40,648 nt of DNA. Origin: Ignavibacteriota bacterium. Lineage in GTDB: Bacteria > Bacteroidota > Ignavibacteria > Kapaibacteriales > UBA2268. A program made the translations under genes and the position numbers. Each line of letters starts with the position of its first letter. The stretch's first letter is position 1. Below are positions 36,426-40,648 of this stretch, piece by piece. The stretch covers positions 1 through 40,648 of the forward strand of contig JACRLY010000015.1 of the NCBI GenBank assembly GCA_016219595.1. The letters run 5' to 3'. The notes beneath the pieces were generated by a model. The model saw only the letters and a list, made by a program, of their open reading frames with translations. It did no database searches and was not told where the DNA came from.

Positions 36426-38261
36426 TCATTTAACCAGATTCATTTTTCCTGTCTCTGTTCCGGTTACAGTAAATAATTTGATATAATATACGCCTTGAGG
36501 TAAAAATGTACCGTCAAATTCAGTAATATATGTTCCTTCATCCATTTTTGTATCGGTCAGTGTGCATAATTCAATACCAAGCGAATTATACACTTTCAAT
36601 TGGGTAAATCCTGATTTTAATACATTGAATATTATATTGGTTTTTCCATTGAAAGGATTTGGATAATTCGATAATTTAACCGAATAATTGCTTGGTAATA
36701 CTTCTATAACAGAGGTAATACTATCAATTGTATGAAATCTTCTCTTTCCTGACCAATCGCTTTCCCCGGTCTCATTGACTGATTTTAAACGCCAGAAGTA
36801 ATTTAAATCATGGTATAATTTACCTGAAGGAACTGTATAATTTGTATCAATTATACCGGTTGCATTTATTATTGGCTCCATAAAATCATTGGTAGCTGAT
36901 ACCTGGAGAGTATAAGTATCTGCAAACAAAACTTTATTCCATATCAAAGTCGGAGTCAATGAAATGCTGTCCTTAGCAGTAGGGGGATAAACCTGAATAG
37001 GAATGTCAGGTGCTGCACCGGCAGTGGTGAAACTCCATACAGGCGACCAGCCGCTTTCACCACCTTCATTACTGGAGGACACCTTCCAATAGTAAGTCGT
37101 ATATGGCTCTAAACTTGCTAAACTATAATGATAATCAGTTACATCCGGGTCATCAATTACCCATGATGTAAAATTTGATAATTTTGAGACGATTATTCTG
37201 TATTTATATGCCCTTTGTGCCGGATTCCACTGCAGTTCAGGACTTGTACTGACTTCCGTGGATGCATCAGGAGGCATAAATAGTACAGGGTCATCAGGTT
37301 TTGCCATACCTTTATTATTCAGATTAAACCAATAAGAATAATTTTTTAATGTACCGTTGACATTCACATTTTTTATTGCTACACTGTAAGTTTTTCTATC
37401 CTGAAGACCAGAAGCTTTCCAAGACAATTGATTCGGGACACCTCCCCAAAACAAATTGTCATCAACAGTTTTAGAAATTACAGGAATATTTTGCTGGTTT
37501 TCATCTTTCATTTCAATTGTTGCGTTGGAATAATCTACATTTTGATTACTGCTCCACGATGTTTTATCATAAAATACTGAGAATGATAGAAACCATGATT
37601 TATCGAAATATTTAATTGGATAATCCTGAAAAGGTACTGCAACGAAATCGCTGTTCCAATCACTTATATTTTGGTCAGTTGTCCCTCCCCATTTAAAATT
37701 CATTGAAGTGGAATAAGGATATTGTGATGTTACTTTTGGTGGACCATCACATCTTCCGAAAGAAAATGATCTTAAAAATGGATTTATAATTGCTCTTCTA
37801 TGTCCGAGTGATATAACAGAATTATCAATCATCCAATTTTCAACACTTTCGAGTGTTGTTGGTGCCTGGCTTGGACTATTATACCAGGAAATGTACAAAT
37901 TACTTGCAGCAGCACCCTGAGCTCCATCATTGGTATAGCATTGCCATGATTGAGTTGGATTATGGTCAATTGTACTGTTAGCAACCATTATTAATGTTGT
38001 AGCTTGTGATTGAACATCAGCGCTATTATCGTAAGTAACAGGTTTTAACCCATTCAAACTTCTTAGGTAATTAACAGTATCGAGGACTAACTTTTTTTCA
38101 GATTGTTTTAACACTCCGGGGTTGCAATTTGCCACGTTTGGAGGACTGTCGTAATATACATCCCAATTCTGTGCATTTAGATTTTTCTGAAGAAAAATTG
38201 AGGATATCAATATAATTGTAATCAATAACAATTTAATTAACAGGTAAAATTTAGATTTCAT
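36426..38261 (-). CDS. Secreted CAP-domain protein with Fn3 and T9SS sorting domain
   Basis: 611 residues. The signal peptide ends at ...LNAQ (about residue 31). An N-terminal CAP/SCP-type domain (about 50-180) begins LVLDTVNYLRSLNGLKPV and retains the family's cavity candidates: His in DHNPT, Glu in ESVENWM, His in LGHRRAIINP. A beta-domain follows, then two fibronectin type III-like modules (about 325-515; WNPAQRAYKYRI, then TYYWKVSS, and again WNKV... FWRLKS), and a T9SS type A sorting domain (about the last 80 residues, with NYPNPFNGKTNI). It is likely a surface or released T9SS cargo. CAP proteins vary in role (lipid binding, proteases, adhesins); none can be assigned here. Confidence 0.9.
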   Translation of the reverse strand: MKSKFYLLIKLLLITIILISSIFLQKNLNAQNWDVYYDSPPNVANCNPGVLKQSEKKLVLDTVNYLRSLNGLKPVTYDNSADVQSQATTLIMVANSTIDHNPTQSWQCYTNDGAQGAAASNLYISWYNSPSQAPTTLESVENWMIDNSVISLGHRRAIINPFLRSFSFGRCDGPPKVTSQYPYSTSMNFKWGGTTDQNISDWNSDFVAVPFQDYPIKYFDKSWFLSFSVFYDKTSWSSNQNVDYSNATIEMKDENQQNIPVISKTVDDNLFWGGVPNQLSWKASGLQDRKTYSVAIKNVNVNGTLKNYSYWFNLNNKGMAKPDDPVLFMPPDASTEVSTSPELQWNPAQRAYKYRIIVSKLSNFTSWVIDDPDVTDYHYSLASLEPYTTYYWKVSSSNEGGESGWSPVWSFTTAGAAPDIPIQVYPPTAKDSISLTPTLIWNKVLFADTYTLQVSATNDFMEPIINATGIIDTNYTVPSGKLYHDLNYFWRLKSVNETGESDWSGKRRFHTIDSITSVIEVLPSNYSVKLSNYPNPFNGKTNIIFNVLKSGFTQLKVYNSLGIELCTLTDTKMDEGTYITEFDGTFLPQGVYYIKLFTVTGTETGKMNLVK

Positions 38262-38418
38262 TTTCTCACCAAAATTTATTCAATAAATTATATTTCTACA
38301 TTTTCATAAAATGGAGTAAAACACTCAATATTTATTGAGTGCAAATTAAAAAAAAGTTAGGATTAAAATGAAAAAATCGGATTAGAATTGTATTAAATTA
38401 TTATGAGACTAATTTTCT

Positions 38419-38501
38419 TGTCATTCTGAACGCAGACGAATTTTTTATTCCAAATGGAATATCTAATATTTTCATTCCGTTACACTACATTCAGAATGAC
38501 A
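38419..38501. repeat. Palindromic intergenic repeat (TGTCATTCTGAA ends)
   Basis: A 12-bp perfect inverted repeat, TGTCATTCTGAA (38419-38430) and its complement (38490-38501), bounds an 83-bp element that also contains TATTCC/GGAATA around a 4-nt loop. It sits just 3' of gcvH, between gcvH and the CAP-domain gene. The end sequence resembles dispersed palindromic repeats I recall from related genomes; copy number here cannot be judged. Confidence 0.75.
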
Positions 38502-38516
38502 TGATTTATAGTTTAA

Positions 38517-38897
38517 TTAGTGTCCGATTAACTCTTTATAAGCTTTTACATCGAGTAAGTCGTTTGCTTCGGAAGGATTTGTCATCTCTATTTCAACCAT
38601 CCATCCTTCGCCGTATGGGTCCTGGTTTACAACTTCAGGGTGGTCATTCAAACTCCTGTTCACATCGAGTACTTTACCGGTAACGGGAGCAAGCAAATCT
38701 GCAACTGTTTTAACAGCTTCGATTGTACCGAATGATTCTCCTGCTTTTACGAAAGTTATATCTTCGGCAATATCAATATAAACAACGTCGCCAAGTTCTC
38801 CTTGTGCATGGTCGGTGATTCCGACTGTTCCTTTGCTACCTTCAACTTTTAACCATTCGTGGTCAGTTGTGTACTTTAAATTTTCCGGGAAATTCAT
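38517..38897 (-). CDS. gcvH: Glycine cleavage system H protein
   Basis: A 126-residue lipoyl carrier of the glycine cleavage system, shuttling the aminomethyl group between P, T and L proteins. The lipoyl-lysine motif is intact: GTIEAVKTVADL with Lys63. The N-terminus LKYTTDHEWLKVEG and the C-terminal NPSEANDLLDVKAY tail are typical. GGAGTT precedes the ATG. It lies 18 bp after accC on the same strand, so it is probably cotranscribed with the acetyl-CoA carboxylase genes. No gcvP or gcvT is in the window. The lipoyl carrier may also serve lipoate relay in some lineages. Confidence 0.97.
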   Translation of the reverse strand: MNFPENLKYTTDHEWLKVEGSKGTVGITDHAQGELGDVVYIDIAEDITFVKAGESFGTIEAVKTVADLLAPVTGKVLDVNRSLNDHPEVVNQDPYGEGWMVEIEMTNPSEANDLLDVKAYKELIGH

Positions 38898-38915
38898 ATT
38901 AACTCCAAATTTTTT

Positions 38916-40259
38916 TTACAATGTTTTCCAATCTATTCTTTCAAGATATTTAGTATCAATGTTACCTGCAATAAAATCAGGATTTTGCATCATTTTCTGA
39001 TGGAATGGTATTGTTGTTTTGATACCTTCAATAATAAATTCATCTAAAGCCAGCTGCATTTTAGCAATAGCACTATCTCTTGTTGGTGCAAAAGTAATGA
39101 GTTTTGCCACGAGTGAATCATAATATGGAGGTATTGTGTAACCTGTATAAATGTGTGAATCAACTCTTACTCCATGCCCACCCGGGAAATGAAGGCTTTC
39201 AATTGTACCGGGATTAGGTCTGAAGTCATTGAACGGGTCTTCGGCATTGATCCTGCATTCAATAGCATGCATTTTCGGTTCACTCGGTTCAATAGACAAT
39301 TTCTCACCGGATGCTATTTTAATCTGCTCTTTTATTAAGTCAATATCAAGAGATTCCTCTGTAACGGGATGTTCAACCTGAATCCTTGTATTCATTTCCA
39401 TAAAGTAAAAATTTCTTTGGTCATCAACAAGAAATTCAATTGTTCCGGGACCGTAATAATTGACCGCCATAGCCCCAAGAGTTGCAGCATTGCCCATTGC
39501 ACTTCTTAATTCAGGTGTTACAATAGTTGACGGAGCTTCTTCGATTAATTTCTGATGTCTTCTCTGTATCGAACATTCTCTTTCATTTAGGTGGATTGTA
39601 TTGCCATGTTTGTCACCTATCAACTGGATTTCAATATGGCGTGACCCTATTACTAGTTTTTCAATATATAAATCCGGATTGTTAAAAGCAGATTCAGCTT
39701 CGTACCTTGTCATGCTGAAGGCTTTTTCGAGTTCATTGTCATCATTAACGAGACGCATACCTTTGCCGCCGCCGCCGGCAACTGCTTTCAGTAATATAGG
39801 GTATCCTATTTCTTTAGCTATTTTTTTTGCTTCCTTTTCAGTATTAACAACACCTTCACTTCCGGGAACAACCGGAACACCGGCATTCCTCATAGTTTCC
39901 TTTGCGACTGATTTATTACCCATTTTCTTTATAGATTCAGAGGAAGGTCCTATGAATGTAATGCCGCAGGCATTACAAATTTCCACAAATGAATCATTCT
40001 CGGCTAAAAATCCGTAACCTGGATGTATCGCATCTGCATTTGTTATTTGTGCTGCCGCAATAATTGATGGGATATTCAGGTAGCTTTCTTTTCCTGATGG
40101 AGGACCTACACAAACCACTTCATCGGCAAATCTAACATGAAGAGATGTTTTATCTGCAGTAGAGTAAATCGCAACCGTTGGTATTTTCAGTTCCTTGCAG
40201 GCTCTGATAATTCTTAATGCAATTTCGCCTCTGTTGGCAATCAGGATTTTTTTTATCAT
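38916..40259 (-). CDS. accC: Acetyl-CoA carboxylase biotin carboxylase subunit
   Basis: 447 residues, the normal length for AccC. This subunit carboxylates the biotin on AccB using ATP and bicarbonate, the first step of fatty-acid synthesis. The N-terminal [22 protein letters not shown], the ATP-grasp glycine loop [12 protein letters not shown], the metal/biotin region [16 protein letters not shown] and the C-terminal biotin-carboxylase domain are all present. It lies 27 bp downstream of accB and 18 bp upstream of gcvH, in one operon. Confidence 0.97.
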   Translation of the reverse strand: MIKKILIANRGEIALRIIRACKELKIPTVAIYSTADKTSLHVRFADEVVCVGPPSGKESYLNIPSIIAAAQITNADAIHPGYGFLAENDSFVEICNACGITFIGPSSESIKKMGNKSVAKETMRNAGVPVVPGSEGVVNTEKEAKKIAKEIGYPILLKAVAGGGGKGMRLVNDDNELEKAFSMTRYEAESAFNNPDLYIEKLVIGSRHIEIQLIGDKHGNTIHLNERECSIQRRHQKLIEEAPSTIVTPELRSAMGNAATLGAMAVNYYGPGTIEFLVDDQRNFYFMEMNTRIQVEHPVTEESLDIDLIKEQIKIASGEKLSIEPSEPKMHAIECRINAEDPFNDFRPNPGTIESLHFPGGHGVRVDSHIYTGYTIPPYYDSLVAKLITFAPTRDSAIAKMQLALDEFIIEGIKTTIPFHQKMMQNPDFIAGNIDTKYLERIDWKTL

Positions 40260-40286
40260 TCGATTTACTCAGATTCGGAAAATAAA

Positions 40287-40648
40287 TTAATCGGGTTTAA
40301 TTATGAATAATGGCTGATTGAATTCAACCGCTTGTGCATTTTCAATTAAAATCTTTACGACAGTACCTGAAATATCACTTTCGATCTCATTCATCAGTTT
40401 CATTGCCTCGATTATGCACAAAGTATTACCTGCAGAAACGTGAGTACCAATCTCAACGTATGGTTCCGAATCAGGTGAAGGTGCTTTATAAAATGTTCCA
40501 ACAATCGGAGAATAAATTGTATGAAGTGATGATTTAGTTTCATGTTGTCCCGGTTCAGATTCTCTATTTGTTTTTGTATTATCAGCCACGATATTATTCG
40601 AGGAAATTACAGAATTTGCCTGGTTAGATTCAACATTATTAGCAGGTG
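40287..40648 (-). CDS. accB: Biotin carboxyl carrier protein, 5' end outside window
   Basis: The C-terminal biotinyl domain of AccB is clear: [23 protein letters not shown], then [10 protein letters not shown] with the biotinylated lysine, and QPLFIIKPD at the end. A GTG at 40589 could be taken as a start, but the frame remains open for 19 more codons to the window edge with an Asn/Ala/Ser-rich sequence like the usual AccB linker, so the true start is almost certainly beyond 40648. It supplies the biotin carrier for AccC, 27 bp downstream. Confidence 0.93.
   Translation of the reverse strand, partial: PANNVESNQANSVISSNNIVADNTKTNRESEPGQHETKSSLHTIYSPIVGTFYKAPSPDSEPYVEIGTHVSAGNTLCIIEAMKLMNEIESDISGTVVKILIENAQAVEFNQPLFIIKPD

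Overview
The window is an AT-rich bacterial chromosome segment. It most likely comes from the Bacteroidota/Ignavibacteriota/Kapabacteria side of the FCB superphylum. The evidence is two large exported proteins ending in type IX secretion (T9SS) sorting domains (one with the YPNPFN motif), a PorX-like T9SS response regulator next to tsaE, weak use of Shine-Dalgarno sites, and Bacteroidota-like gene families. Species cannot be fixed from sequence alone. There is one tRNA (Pro, CGG anticodon), no rRNA, no CRISPR array and no recognisable transposase or phage.

Layout. 0.1-9.5 kb holds metabolic and envelope genes: a redoxin-like protein, an ABC exporter, pirin, a von Willebrand-type membrane protein, tRNA-Pro, an internally duplicated membrane protein, a YhdH-type reductase, a PEBP protein and two tiny membrane proteins. 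9.6-18.5 kb is a periplasmic defence/cell-wall block: a 1801-residue alpha-2-macroglobulin lipoprotein with an intact thioester, a CxxCH haem-binding protein, a GxxExxY element, and a penicillin-binding protein 1C gene broken inside its glycosyltransferase domain. 18.5-20.9 kb (minus) is cation transporter, ruvB, cupin. 21.5-27.2 kb is one giant T9SS cargo gene closed by a strong terminator. 27.3-29.2 kb (minus) is a PorX homologue split into receiver and PglZ/phosphatase parts, then tsaE. 29.4-35.7 kb is a ClpB-like gene that stops after its first ATPase module, then a compact cluster: FlbD-family protein, outer-membrane barrel, RsbW-type ATPase and a membrane-anchored STAND-like NTPase split by a frameshift. 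35.7-40.6 kb (minus) is pdxH, a CAP-domain T9SS cargo, gcvH, accC and a partial accB.

How it works together. PorX, the giant repeat protein and the CAP protein belong to one secretion theme (regulator plus two cargos). The macroglobulin and PBP1C echo a known bacterial pairing in which a periplasmic protease trap accompanies a cell-wall repair synthase. accB-accC-gcvH form a biotin/lipoyl carrier cluster.

Most unusual. (i) Five genes between 15.7 and 35.7 kb are interrupted or shortened, although the two longest genes nearby (5.4 and 5.7 kb) are intact. (ii) Heptanucleotide arrays overlap the stop codons of two unrelated genes. (iii) A GxxExxY gene is flanked by about 39-nt direct repeats. 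(iv) The FlbD/barrel/RsbW/STAND cluster matches no system I recognise and is the best candidate for something undescribed. All functional assignments rest on motif and family recognition by eye; no database search was run.
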